From Bacteroidales bacterium (GTDB taxonomy: Bacteria > Bacteroidota > Bacteroidia > Bacteroidales > ML635J-15), in contig JAFZRE010000015.1 of assembly GCA_017620015.1 (NCBI GenBank), positions 62,001 through 126,000 on the forward strand: a DNA stretch of 64,000 nt, in the 5' to 3' direction. Made by a program: the position numbers and the translations under genes. The notes below the pieces were generated by a model that saw only the letters and a list, made by a program, of their open reading frames with translations, ran no database searches and was not told where the DNA came from. Below are positions 54,307-63,811 of the stretch, piece after piece (position 1 is the first letter of the stretch; each line of letters opens with the position of its first letter).

Positions 54307-55572
54307 TTAATTTTTATCGAGATTCTGTATTTTATAAAATAGTTCATTCTTTCTAACATTTTCTATTTTAATAGGATGTAACATACCATCTATTCCTTTG
54401 ACCGTTGTAGTCAATGTTCGTCTTGGATCAATTTGTTCCTGCCGAAAATAAAGTTCTCCACGTTTACATTTATTCCCTACCACTTTTTCTCCATATTCCC
54501 CTATAGAGCAACCATTTGGACACAGAGGACAAGTTACTGTTCCCTTCTCTGGAAAACCTTTCTTGAATACAGATTGCTTTTCCATATAAATTTTCATCTT
54601 CTCTCCTTTTATGTAACATGTCGCATTGGCTCCAGCAACTTCTCCTTGTTCCGATACAAGGTCAGCCAAATCCATAACACTACGGCAATTACCGCATGCA
54701 AAAATACCAGGAACGCTGCTTTGTAAATAATCATCGGTAATAATGCCATTAGTTTTCTCATTTAGAGCAATCCCAGCAGTTAATGCAACTTCATTTTCAG
54801 GAATAAGCCCCACAGAAAGTACTAAACTATCACATTCTATTATTCGTTCAGTACCAGAAATTGGTTGTTTATTATCATCTACTTCTGAAATTTCAACAGC
54901 TTCAAGTTTACGCTTACCAATAATACGACTTACGGTATGACTCACATAAAGAGGAATATCAAAATCATACAAACACTGACTAATGTTACGTTGAAGCCCG
55001 CATGGTTCTGGTAATATTTCAATAACAGCAAGAACCTTGGCTCCTTCAAGAGTAAGGCGACGTGCCATAATAAGCCCTATGTCACCAGACCCCAAAACAA
55101 CCACTCTCTTGCCAATCATGATATTCTTTATATTTACAAGGTTCTGAACAACTCCTGCCGTATAAATACCAGCAGGTCTTGTCCCTGGAATAGAAATTGC
55201 TCCACGTGTACGTTCTCTACAACCTGTAGCAAGAACTATAGCACCAGCCTGCACTTTCATAAAACCATTTCCACATACAACCGACATAACCCTGTCTTTT
55301 GAGATGGAAAGAACCATCGCCCCAGTTTTGATTTCTACATTAGCTTTATCTGCTTCTCTGCATGCTTTTTCTGCATATTCTGGTCCAGTAAGAGCCTCCT
55401 TATAACGCACAAGTCCAAATCCATCATGAATACATTGATTCAAAACGCCACCACAATAGCAATTGCGGTCAAAAACCAAAACACGCTCAGCACCGTGCTG
55501 TTTTGCCGAAGTTGCCGCGGCAAGGCCTCCTGGTCCAGCTCCTATCACTACCACGTCATATCTTTCCATCAT
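54307..55572 (-). CDS. FAD/NAD(P) oxidoreductase fused to a DUF1667-like domain (GlpB-type partner)
   Basis: 421 residues. FAD motif VVVIGAGPGGLAAATSAKQ near the start, NAD motif VVVLGSGDIGLIMARRL near 154, and GIFACGNCRSVMDLADLV. The C-terminal 90 residues hold CPLCPNGCSIGEY and NKCKRGELYF, a four-Cys metal-type motif of DUF1667, usually a separate gene next to such oxidoreductases. Its start overlaps the GlpA-like gene as ATGA. It probably accepts electrons from that dehydrogenase. Confidence 0.85.
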   Translation of the reverse strand: MMERYDVVVIGAGPGGLAAATSAKQHGAERVLVFDRNCYCGGVLNQCIHDGFGLVRYKEALTGPEYAEKACREADKANVEIKTGAMVLSISKDRVMSVVCGNGFMKVQAGAIVLATGCRERTRGAISIPGTRPAGIYTAGVVQNLVNIKNIMIGKRVVVLGSGDIGLIMARRLTLEGAKVLAVIEILPEPCGLQRNISQCLYDFDIPLYVSHTVSRIIGKRKLEAVEISEVDDNKQPISGTERIIECDSLVLSVGLIPENEVALTAGIALNEKTNGIITDDYLQSSVPGIFACGNCRSVMDLADLVSEQGEVAGANATCYIKGEKMKIYMEKQSVFKKGFPEKGTVTCPLCPNGCSIGEYGEKVVGNKCKRGELYFRQEQIDPRRTLTTTVKGIDGMLHPIKIENVRKNELFYKIQNLDKN

Positions 55573-57047
55573 TTAACCCTCCCAATAAAGTATTCGGATC
55601 CCTTACCTCGAAGTGTTATATCTTCAGGATTTATACCATAGTCTTTTTCCAAAATCTCTGCTATGCGTGCAAAACAATACCCCCCATTGCAACGACCTGT
55701 TGTTGCCCAAACTCGATACTTGATAGATGCGATCGACTTTACTCCTAATGGATTTTCTATAGCCTGACATATCTCAGCCTTTGTCACATTCTGACAACGA
55801 CACACAACTTCTCCATATTCTGGATTTATCTTAATAAGTCGGTCTTTTTCTTCATCATTTTGGTCGCTGAATTTAAGAATTCCTTTACGAATAGGATTGA
55901 ACGACAAATTAGGATTAAGGTCTATCGAATGTCCAATAATATTACATACCATACGCGCGATAGGCATTGACGCTGTCATACCCGGAGATTCAATACCAAT
56001 TAAATTAATGAAACCTTTACATTCCGGTTCCTCTTGAATCAAAAAATCATGAAAACCACCCTCGCTTGGTGGCGCTTGCTTAGAGCGAATACCAGAATAA
56101 GCCCCAATTATATGTTTACGTTCTAATGTCGGCAATAATTTTTTTGCCTCATCAAATAACTTATCAATAATAAGTTTGGTAGAAGAATAATCCTCACCAT
56201 CTTCAATATATTCAGCACTAGGACCAATTATGATATTTCCATGTATTGTTGGTGTAAGATGAACACCCAAACCGCCGATACCTTTCTTTGGTGCAGGATA
56301 TACAGGAACTTGGAGAAACTTTTCCGCGATTTTGTCAAGTATCAAATATTCTCCTCTACATGGATACAATTTATATTGATTGAAACCTAACATTTGTGCA
56401 ACTCGCACAGAGCCAACTCCCGCACAATTAACAACATATCGCGCCTTATAAGTTCTCTTGTCTGTTGTTACGGAATACCTTTCTCTTTCTTTACCCTCAA
56501 TTTTCTCAATATTTTTTACTTCCTCTCCAAACCTAAACAAAACTCCATTACAAGATGCATTTTCTGCAAGCGCAACAGTATATAAGAACGGATCAAATAT
56601 TGCAGTATCAATGGATTCCATAGCAGATATCCCCCCCACATCTGGCAATCTTCTTTTAAGTTCTTCTCCATCCAAAATTCTTAACCCTTTGCATCCATTA
56701 TTCAATCCCTGCTTATATATAATTTGCAATGTTTTCTGATCTTCTTCATCGAAAGCCACAACAAATTTGCCTGTTTTCTTATAAGGAACATCTAACTCCT
56801 TACACAAAGTTTCAAATCCTGCATTTCCCTCCACACACAATCTTGCCATCAAACTTCCTGGTTTATTATTAAAACCAGCATGTACAACAGCTGAATTCCT
56901 TCCACTTGTCCCTGCTGCCACATCATATTCCTTGTCTACAACCACAACTTTCAACTTGTATCGAGACAATTCACGAGCCACAGCACAACCGACAGCACCT
57001 GCACCGATAATTAAAACATCTGTTATCATTAACGACATGTGTATCAT
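55569..57047 (-). CDS. GlpA-like FAD dehydrogenase with C-terminal [2Fe-2S] BFD-like domain
   Basis: 492 residues by the first ATG; ATG 57029 (MITDVLIIGAGAVG) gives the more typical start. FAD motif LIIGAGAVGCAVARELS; DAO fold with GTSGRNSAVVHAGFN. The C-terminus EVVCRCQNVTKAEICQAIEN and ATTGRCNGGYC carries the Cys motif of BFD-like [2Fe-2S] domains. Relatives are glycerol-3-phosphate and L-2-hydroxyglutarate dehydrogenases. A C7 run at 56631-56637 lies in the coding sequence. Its place in a glycan locus is unusual. Confidence 0.88.
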   Translation of the reverse strand: MIHMSLMITDVLIIGAGAVGCAVARELSRYKLKVVVVDKEYDVAAGTSGRNSAVVHAGFNNKPGSLMARLCVEGNAGFETLCKELDVPYKKTGKFVVAFDEEDQKTLQIIYKQGLNNGCKGLRILDGEELKRRLPDVGGISAMESIDTAIFDPFLYTVALAENASCNGVLFRFGEEVKNIEKIEGKERERYSVTTDKRTYKARYVVNCAGVGSVRVAQMLGFNQYKLYPCRGEYLILDKIAEKFLQVPVYPAPKKGIGGLGVHLTPTIHGNIIIGPSAEYIEDGEDYSSTKLIIDKLFDEAKKLLPTLERKHIIGAYSGIRSKQAPPSEGGFHDFLIQEEPECKGFINLIGIESPGMTASMPIARMVCNIIGHSIDLNPNLSFNPIRKGILKFSDQNDEEKDRLIKINPEYGEVVCRCQNVTKAEICQAIENPLGVKSIASIKYRVWATTGRCNGGYCFARIAEILEKDYGINPEDITLRGKGSEYFIGRVK

Positions 57048-57062
57048 TATAAATTGGACATT

Positions 57063-58628
57063 TTACAAATTCAATTGCTCTTTTATTGCATCAACAATAT
57101 TATTTACACAATCTTCTTCGCTAATTCCAACTTCTTTTTTATACATGCATTTAAAATAATAGGCAAGTTTGGTATTCTTTCCCACAGAAGCTAAATATGC
57201 TAATAAAGAATGCTCGTCATATTGATAATTCTCTATAAAATTAAGCATACCTTTTGCAGAAGCCTCATCTGTAATCCTCAAAACGCCTTTTGAATAGTTT
57301 TCATACCAACCTAATCCAAAAGCAATTACAGGCTTTTGACGTACCATAGCCTCCCAACCTACAGTTCCTGTAATAGTACTTATTGCCTTCGCATGTTTTA
57401 TAAGTTCAAATGACTCCTCTTCTGTTGAAATTAATTTGATTCTTTCATTTTGCACCAAATCATCATACATATCACGCATTCGACTAGTGTGACCTATACG
57501 ATATCTAATGAACTGATGAGGATGTTCCTTTACATATACTTTCCATGATTTGGGCAAATACTTCAACAATAATTCTGCACATAATCTTTGATCCACGAAA
57601 ATATCACCGCCAGGACATGTGGTAGCCTCTGGCTGATAATGTAAAAACAAAACCACATATTTCTCGTCAAAATCTGGCTTTACACATAAAGATTCGTAAT
57701 CTTTTTGTAATTGATCTTTATACTTATTAACCTTCAATAACATCCGCTCATACTTATAAATATTTCCCTCACTATCTTCATATTTTTTATTAGCACTTTT
57801 GTCACAAGCCCCTTGACTTATAACTGTTACATCTGCGGATTGTCCTAATAAATATGGTCTATAAATAGTAGTAAAATTTTTAATCCAACGTTTCAACATA
57901 AAGAACTTGCTTTTTGCTTTCTTCTGCCTTTCTGCATCAAAAGCCATGAAAGAAGGTGCTGCAAGTTCATATTCTTTTTTTACATTTTTAAACCGTTTTT
58001 TTATATCATCTGGTATCTTGTCCAACAGGTTATCTTCATTTTCAAAACAATGCCAATCTTCTACAAACTTATTATTGATTGTATAAAAATTATTATTAGA
58101 AAAATAAAAACGATCAGGGAATTGTGTATGTTGAATTGTCAGAAAAGGAATATCCATTTCTTCACAAAGCCAAAATAGTACATAATCATAAAAACGGTGA
58201 GGAATGGCTGTTGATACAATTAAGTCCGGTTTTATCATCTCTATTACAGCCATCCACTGCTTAAGCATATTTCGAAAATGTCGCTGCCTCTCCATAAAAT
58301 TAAAGCTTCTCATATCTGGATCCATGCGATCTAACATCTTGATAGCTTGTAATTCATTGTGAGCATGTCGCTTCAAAAAATCAACATCCAAATAACACTC
58401 AGTAGCCTTTTTTTGGACATCATCGGGAAATCTTCCCTTCCATGCATCTATTTGATCTTGATATATAATACCAGGGAACCTCTCAGGAATTATATTATGT
58501 GAATTATCTTCCTTCGAATATCCAATCCACCATATAGGCTTGTACCCATATTCATCTTGCAAACGTTGAGCAACTTTGACCCAAGGATCTACCCAGCAAT
58601 TGATATATATCACATTTTTCATCGTCAT
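57063..58628 (-). CDS. capsule-polysaccharide-type glycosyltransferase, probably CMP-sugar dependent
   Basis: 521 residues without membrane segments. KVYVKEHPHQFIRYRIG, HAKAISTITGTVGWEAMVR and PVIAFGLGWYENYSKGVLRI are the HP and GTVGxE blocks of the CPS synthesis (KpsC/KpsS-like and sialyltransferase-related) group, whose members use CMP-activated acids. The presence of CMP-legionaminate genes makes it a good candidate for the nonulosonic-acid transferase. The first ATG overlaps the KAS III stop; a second ATG lies two codons on. Confidence 0.72.
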   Translation of the reverse strand: MTMKNVIYINCWVDPWVKVAQRLQDEYGYKPIWWIGYSKEDNSHNIIPERFPGIIYQDQIDAWKGRFPDDVQKKATECYLDVDFLKRHAHNELQAIKMLDRMDPDMRSFNFMERQRHFRNMLKQWMAVIEMIKPDLIVSTAIPHRFYDYVLFWLCEEMDIPFLTIQHTQFPDRFYFSNNNFYTINNKFVEDWHCFENEDNLLDKIPDDIKKRFKNVKKEYELAAPSFMAFDAERQKKAKSKFFMLKRWIKNFTTIYRPYLLGQSADVTVISQGACDKSANKKYEDSEGNIYKYERMLLKVNKYKDQLQKDYESLCVKPDFDEKYVVLFLHYQPEATTCPGGDIFVDQRLCAELLLKYLPKSWKVYVKEHPHQFIRYRIGHTSRMRDMYDDLVQNERIKLISTEEESFELIKHAKAISTITGTVGWEAMVRQKPVIAFGLGWYENYSKGVLRITDEASAKGMLNFIENYQYDEHSLLAYLASVGKNTKLAYYFKCMYKKEVGISEEDCVNNIVDAIKEQLNL

Positions 58629-59683
58629 AATTTATAAATCGGAATAACTTTCACTTGCTTTGTCTTTATTACCATTGTTCCCCATGTAAGCCCAAGTCCA
58701 AAAGCAGAACACAATAATGTCAATGGTCTAGTTTCCATATCTTTTGCCAATTCCGACACCATCAACATAGGAATTGAAGCACCTCCCAAATTGCCAAACT
58801 CCTGCAAATTGTAGGGCACCTTAGCCTCATCCAACTTCAGTTTCTTTACGATACGGTCAACAATCAACTTATTGGCTTGATGTATCAAGAAATAATCAAC
58901 ATCCTTGTCTTTATCCAAACCAAAATCGTCCAACATTTTCCTAACACTGATTGGAGGCTTGGAAATTGCAAACGAAAATACATCCATACCATTTATTAGT
59001 GCATCTTTGGGTGCACGGATAATTCCCTTACCAAAATCTTCATATTCAAAAGACTCCTTTGTAACAGGGTGACGATAGCCACCGTGAGGGGTCATCAGTG
59101 CCTGATAACCAGAGCCCAATGTATTCATTTCAACAAAAATATCTTCCGCTGTTGTATCATATTCCAAAGCCATTGCAGTACCACTATCACCAAACAATGG
59201 CACTCGGCTCTTGTCCTTTGGTGACCCCATACGCATAGCCGTATCACCAACCAATACCAACGCACGCTTTACAGTACCAGACGAAAGCAAATTGCCAGCG
59301 ACAGTAATGCCATACATACAACCACAGCACCCCATAGGCAAATCCAAAACAAATGTAGAAGTCGGAAGCCCAAGCCTGTCTTGCAATATGGCCGAAGTTG
59401 GCGGTGTTTTATAATCACCAGTAACAGACACAAATAACAAGACATCAATAGACTCTTTGGTCCATCCTAAACCTTCTATAAGGCGCTCGGCAGCATCAAA
59501 ACATAAATCCGAAGCACAGATACTATCAGAAGCAATATAGCGATTACGAATACCAACCGTAGCATCAAAAATATCAGCTTCCTCTCGAGTGAAGAATGGG
59601 AAATCAGCAGTCTTTACAGGATTGTTCGGTACTGTTCCCGTAACACCGCGTAACGCAACATTATTTATTCTCCAGTTAGCCAT
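58625..59683 (-). CDS. KAS III-like 3-oxoacyl-ACP synthase (FabH family)
   Basis: 352 residues. The catalytic triad is visible: C119 in LDLPMGCCGCMYGI, His in YFLIHQANKLIVD, Asn in FGNLGGASIPML. It condenses an acyl-CoA or acyl-ACP starter with malonyl-ACP. It begins by TGATG overlap with the ACP gene at 59683, so the pair is a unit. A dedicated second KAS III in a glycan locus suggests a short acyl chain made for glycan decoration. Confidence 0.92.
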   Translation of the reverse strand: MANWRINNVALRGVTGTVPNNPVKTADFPFFTREEADIFDATVGIRNRYIASDSICASDLCFDAAERLIEGLGWTKESIDVLLFVSVTGDYKTPPTSAILQDRLGLPTSTFVLDLPMGCCGCMYGITVAGNLLSSGTVKRALVLVGDTAMRMGSPKDKSRVPLFGDSGTAMALEYDTTAEDIFVEMNTLGSGYQALMTPHGGYRHPVTKESFEYEDFGKGIIRAPKDALINGMDVFSFAISKPPISVRKMLDDFGLDKDKDVDYFLIHQANKLIVDRIVKKLKLDEAKVPYNLQEFGNLGGASIPMLMVSELAKDMETRPLTLLCSAFGLGLTWGTMVIKTKQVKVIPIYKL

Positions 59684-59922
59684 CAGATTTCAATATCGTA
59701 TTTCTTCAAAATAACCTTTGTTTTTTCGTAAGAGGTGACTTCCAAAATGTCCTCGGCATCAAGCATAATGTCAAATTCGTCCTCCAAGGCTGTCGTCAAA
59801 CTCAACTGACGAACAGAATCCCATCCTTCAACATTATCCTTGCAAAAATCCGCATTCAGAACGGACTGTTCAACAGAAAACACCTCACTAAAGATATTAT
59901 TTAATTTCTCTAAATTTGTCAT
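59683..59922 (-). CDS. acyl carrier protein
   Basis: 79 residues, acidic. Phosphopantetheine Ser36 lies in VEGWDSVRQLSLTTALEDEF. Flanked by an acyl-activating ligase (three bases upstream) and the KAS III gene it overlaps. Confidence 0.9.
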   Translation of the reverse strand: MTNLEKLNNIFSEVFSVEQSVLNADFCKDNVEGWDSVRQLSLTTALEDEFDIMLDAEDILEVTSYEKTKVILKKYDIEI

Positions 59923-59925
59923 ATA

Positions 59926-61314
59926 TTATTGTATAATTACTTTTCCTGTTTCATTTCTCTTTATCTCATCAACCTCCTGCACCTCGATGTTTTGATGAAA
60001 CAAATGTGTTTTCTCTTCAACAAACGAAATAACTTGAGGTGCTATTGCTGATTTTGTAACCATAATAATCAGCTTTTCATCATTTCCCTTGCAATAGCAA
60101 TCCGTATCAAATTCCGACTTAACTAAAGCCTCTACTTCGTCAAGACCGATACGCAAACCAAACATTTTTAAAAAGCGTTTCTTTCGACCAACGATGAAGT
60201 AGCATCCATCGGCATCGCGTCTAGCAATATCGCCAGTATGCATAACTCCATGATTCTCGTCTCCCTTTTGCAAATCATCGGCACAAGTAGCATACCCCAT
60301 AGTGACATTTTCGCCACGATACACCATCTCGCCTTCGGCTTCACCATCAAAGGTTTCGTTACCCTCATTATCTATAATGGAGAGTTGCCCCCCTGGTTCA
60401 GCCATACCTATGCTACAAGTTTTTGACGAGGCTAATTCTGGAGGCAAATATGCCATTCGTGCTGTACACTCAGTCTGCCCGTATGTAGCAATAAAGCGTT
60501 TGCCATTCTGCTCCGCATAGTCTGCACAAGCCTTAAACAAATCTTCTGACATTTTGCCTCCGCCTTGTGTAATTGTATGCAAATACGGAAGATCCATACG
60601 GAAAAATCTAAGTTTTGAAAGCAACTCATAACTATACGGAACTCCTGTAAAAGAAGTAACACGATGTTCCTTCATCATTTGCCAGAACCCTTTGTCCAAC
60701 AAAGAACGTTCCGACAATATCAGTGTTGCACCTGCCAACAGATGACTGGCAATCACCGACAAGCCCATCGTATAGTGCATTGGCAATACGACCATTGGAC
60801 GTTCATCGCAAGTAAGACCAAAGATTCTCAATACATTGAACGCATTAGCTTCTATGTTACGATAAGAATGTCGCACAAGTTTCGGACTGCCAGTACTTCC
60901 TGAGGTGGACAACAACAAAGACAAATCATTGTGCAATTTAGGAGATGACATACCTGTTTTCAACAACACATAACCATGCTCAGCAAAACCAGTAGAGACA
61001 TAGTTGAATGAAGACACCTTGTCCTCTGGAACCCATAGATAGGATGGCGAATATTTATCGCGCAAATTCTCATAAAGAATTTGTTCTGTCTTTGCACTAA
61101 TGATCAACGGCACAATACCAGATGATAATGCTGCAGCATACCCCAAAAAAGAACCGATCGTGTTTCTAGACAAAATAAAAATAAGCGATCGCCTAGGTAT
61201 AACGCCACTAAAACGCATCGAGAAATCACATATTTCTCCATACGTTAAATTTGTGCCATTATCATCAATTACGGCAACCCTATCTTTTGGCTTACTATCT
61301 AAATCAAGAAACAT
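59926..61314 (-). CDS. acyl-adenylating ligase (AMP-binding)
   Basis: 462 residues from ATG 61314, overlapping the SDR stop as TGATG; the TTG just upstream is unlikely. LSLLLSTSGSTGSPKLVRHS (P-loop), IATYGQTECTARMAYLPPE, MHTGDIARRDADGCYFIVG and IKRNETGKVIIQ (catalytic Lys) are in the proper order. It likely activates a carboxylic acid and loads the adjacent ACP. Confidence 0.9.
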   Translation of the reverse strand: MFLDLDSKPKDRVAVIDDNGTNLTYGEICDFSMRFSGVIPRRSLIFILSRNTIGSFLGYAAALSSGIVPLIISAKTEQILYENLRDKYSPSYLWVPEDKVSSFNYVSTGFAEHGYVLLKTGMSSPKLHNDLSLLLSTSGSTGSPKLVRHSYRNIEANAFNVLRIFGLTCDERPMVVLPMHYTMGLSVIASHLLAGATLILSERSLLDKGFWQMMKEHRVTSFTGVPYSYELLSKLRFFRMDLPYLHTITQGGGKMSEDLFKACADYAEQNGKRFIATYGQTECTARMAYLPPELASSKTCSIGMAEPGGQLSIIDNEGNETFDGEAEGEMVYRGENVTMGYATCADDLQKGDENHGVMHTGDIARRDADGCYFIVGRKKRFLKMFGLRIGLDEVEALVKSEFDTDCYCKGNDEKLIIMVTKSAIAPQVISFVEEKTHLFHQNIEVQEVDEIKRNETGKVIIQ

Positions 61315-62048
61315 CAAATTATTGCCCCTCCATCTATTCCTATGATTTGTCCTGTCATATACGAAGATTTATCCGATGCCAAAAACAGACAAAGGTTTGC
61401 CACATCTTCGGGATCTGCTAGTCGCCCGAAAGGTATATCATTCATCTTTTGTGCAAACTTTTCTGCAAGCACAGCCTTGAACCTTTCGGAACCTACCATT
61501 CCAGGAGCAATTGCGTTTACACGAATATGATATTCCGCGAGTTCCTTCGCTGCAGATTTTGTAGCCGCTATCACAGCACCTTTAGTAGCCGAATACGACA
61601 ACTGCCCTTTTGCACCTTTTGCACCAACCATGCTAGCCATATTAATTATCGAACCGCCCTGTTGTCTCTGCATAATACGAGCAACCAACGACATCAAATG
61701 TACTAATGACACTACATTGACATCAATCATCTTGCGAAATTGATTATAATCTATCATTGGCATCAACTCGTATGAAATCAGTCCTGCAATATTTGCCAAA
61801 ACATCAATGTGCCCGTGTTCCTTTTTAATGGAAACTATGCTATCTTTTACTGCGGTAAAATCGCATATATCAAGTTCGACAGGAATTATTCTACCAACAT
61901 TACTACCTGAATTTACCCAATCCAAACCTTTGATGTCAATGGCATATACTACAGCTCCTTCATTTGAAAAGAGTTGCGCAGTAGCACGACCAATGCCTGC
62001 GCCTGCGCCTGTAACTATTGCGATTTTACCATTCAACATATTATTCAT
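61314..62048 (-). CDS. SDR oxidoreductase (FabG-like)
   Basis: 244 residues. IAIVTGAGAGIGRATAQLFS, VLANIAGLIS, NMASMVGAKGAKGQLSYSATK with YxxxK, and CLFLASDKSSYMTGQIIGID at the C-terminus. A classical FabG-like reductase, adjacent to a second SDR, so two reductions or a reduction and an oxidation may occur on the same chain. Confidence 0.9.
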   Translation of the reverse strand: MNNMLNGKIAIVTGAGAGIGRATAQLFSNEGAVVYAIDIKGLDWVNSGSNVGRIIPVELDICDFTAVKDSIVSIKKEHGHIDVLANIAGLISYELMPMIDYNQFRKMIDVNVVSLVHLMSLVARIMQRQQGGSIINMASMVGAKGAKGQLSYSATKGAVIAATKSAAKELAEYHIRVNAIAPGMVGSERFKAVLAEKFAQKMNDIPFGRLADPEDVANLCLFLASDKSSYMTGQIIGIDGGAII

Positions 62049-62052
62049 AACT

Positions 62053-62796
62053 CTATATTGTTACTCCACCATCAATTACCAACGAATGCCCAGTAACCCA
62101 AGCAGACGCATCAGAAAGAAGATATATGATTCCGTATGCAATATCTTGAGGTTCTCCATAGCGTTTCAATGGATATTTTTCCATATCAAGTTTATACTGT
62201 TCATCTGATATCGCACCTCCTTGAATAAGTTTAGTATTAACCATTCCTGGATTTACTGTATTAACCCGAATCTTTTTAGGAGCCAATTCCCTTGCACAAA
62301 ATTTCATAGTTGAATCAATAGCTGCTTTTGATGCTCCATATACGCCATTCCCCAATGAAAAAGAAACATTCCCTCCTATTGATGAAACAAAAACCACAGA
62401 AGAACATTTCTGCAACTTCTTTTTCTTAACCAAAAGTCGCAACAATTCTACAGGTGCAAAGAAATTCACATTAAATATTTCATCATATTTTTCCCTTGTT
62501 GAAAAAGGAAATGGAGATGTCATCCCCTTACCTGCACATAAAACAAGGCCATCAATATACTCTATATGCTCAACCAAGTTTTCTAATTCTTCTTGATTGG
62601 TCAATTCAGCAAGAACCATCTTATTACTCACTCCATTCAACATTGATAGAGTTTCTTTCAGTCGTTCTTCATTGCGAGCTGTAATAATTACATTAGCACC
62701 CATTTTCGAACACTGAATTGCAGTCTCTTGTCCAATCCCCGACGAAGCACCAGTAATCAATATGTTTTTCCCTTCTAGAGAAAATGGATTGTACAT
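62053..62796 (-). CDS. SDR oxidoreductase (FabG-like)
   Basis: 247 residues. NILITGASSGIGQETAIQ at 11-28, LVLCAGKGMTSP, VFVSSIGGNVSFSLGNGVYG with ASK completing YxxxK, and GIIYLLSDASAWVTGHSLVI. It lies three bases after the ACP stop and four bases before the second SDR start. Confidence 0.9.
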   Translation of the reverse strand: MYNPFSLEGKNILITGASSGIGQETAIQCSKMGANVIITARNEERLKETLSMLNGVSNKMVLAELTNQEELENLVEHIEYIDGLVLCAGKGMTSPFPFSTREKYDEIFNVNFFAPVELLRLLVKKKKLQKCSSVVFVSSIGGNVSFSLGNGVYGASKAAIDSTMKFCARELAPKKIRVNTVNPGMVNTKLIQGGAISDEQYKLDMEKYPLKRYGEPQDIAYGIIYLLSDASAWVTGHSLVIDGGVTI

Positions 62797-62799
62797 AGA

Positions 62800-63030
62800 T
62801 TACATTTTGGTTTTAACAATATTGAATAGATCAACAATTGTTGTCGCAGCCTTAATGTCATCGCCCTTTAGTATAACGTCATATTCTTCATCAACCATTG
62901 CAATAATCGACAACGCTATTAACGATGACCACTCTTCCAAATCCCTAAATCTAGTTTCTGCAGAAAATACGCTAATATCTGTATCATCAAACTGTTCAGC
63001 AAAATGTTCTATAAAATCCTTTATTTCCAT
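62800..63030 (-). CDS. acyl carrier protein
   Basis: 76 residues, acidic. Ser36 in LEEWSSLIALSIIAMVDEEY aligns with the phosphopantetheine site; the usual Asp before Ser is itself a Ser here. Four bases separate it from the GNAT gene upstream. Confidence 0.87.
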   Translation of the reverse strand: MEIKDFIEHFAEQFDDTDISVFSAETRFRDLEEWSSLIALSIIAMVDEEYDVILKGDDIKAATTIVDLFNIVKTKM

Positions 63031-63034
63031 ATTA

Positions 63035-63511
63035 TTATAATTTATATTCGTACTCCATTTCCACTTCTACAATATCTGTACCTGGATATTTATTCTCAGA
63101 TATTACACGAGCCCCTCTTTTTAAATTATACTTGTACAATGCCTTATTTGATTTTCGTATCGCAAACCTAATTCCTCTAGCTCCGTTATCAATCAAATAT
63201 TTGTTTTGAACTTCGCCCAATTTCATACCTATCATATCCTCTCCTTGATATTCTTTCCGAACACATGTATATGTTGAAAAAGAAAATTCTGGATAACTAT
63301 TAAAATAAACAGAGCGAACACCTATTAGCAAACCATTATCTCTTGCAAAAAAATTTGTTGCCTTCCCCGCCAGCTTCTTAGCATAATCCAAAAGATTAAC
63401 TCTTGTGCTTAAATTAGGAATAATTAGATTATCTGTTTCAACTAAGAAATCATATAATTCATTATAATCTGCCTCTCCTGGCTTCAATATTGAATATTCA
63501 ATTTCTCGCAT
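63035..63511 (-). CDS. GNAT-family N-acyltransferase
   Basis: 158 residues from ATG 63511 (MREIEYSILKPGEAD); the TTG at 63526 overlaps the promoter -7 element and is rejected. VRKEYQGEDMIGMKLGEVQN is the acyl-CoA/pantetheine-binding motif A and IRKSNKALYKYNLKRGARVI motif B. It may take an acyl group from the next gene product, an ACP, and place it on an amino sugar. First gene after a promoter. Confidence 0.82.
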   Translation of the reverse strand: MREIEYSILKPGEADYNELYDFLVETDNLIIPNLSTRVNLLDYAKKLAGKATNFFARDNGLLIGVRSVYFNSYPEFSFSTYTCVRKEYQGEDMIGMKLGEVQNKYLIDNGARGIRFAIRKSNKALYKYNLKRGARVISENKYPGTDIVEVEMEYEYKL

Positions 63512-63523
63512 AATATTTTTTTG

Positions 63524-63554
63524 CAAAAATATTATTTTTTTTTGAAAATACCAA
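63524..63554 (-). promoter_or_regulatory. promoter of the acyl/glycan operon with T9 spacer
   Basis: Minus-strand TATTTTTG at 63524-63531 and TTGG at 63551-63554, spacer 19 bases. The spacer contains nine T/A in a row (63535-63543). The leader to ATG 63511 is only about 8-12 bases. Confidence 0.6.
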
Positions 63555-63811
63555 CAACACCAGAATAGGTAGTTATAGAATATATAAATTCGTGGTAAGC
63601 CTTATCAAATACTGACTTACCCAAGTTTATAAACCTAAATTTTCCAATGTACCCATCAGTAATCCAGACTTACAAATAAATACACATCAATCAAATACAA
63701 TCACAAATCCCTCATAAAATGTCTTTTAATTATCGATTTATGTTTAGGTTAATCAACCCAGTATATATTTTAATGTATGACGTGCCAATCATATAGTTAA
63801 TTACCAATACA
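63555..63811. other. intergenic region, nothing further recognised
   Basis: AT-rich 257-base stretch between the operon promoter and the upstream partial gene. I see no open frame of note, hairpin terminator or repeat. Confidence 0.5.

Noticed and set aside
56631..56637. C7 run in the GlpA-like gene as a phase switch
   Set aside because: Seven bases is short for efficient slippage; noted in the gene entry only.
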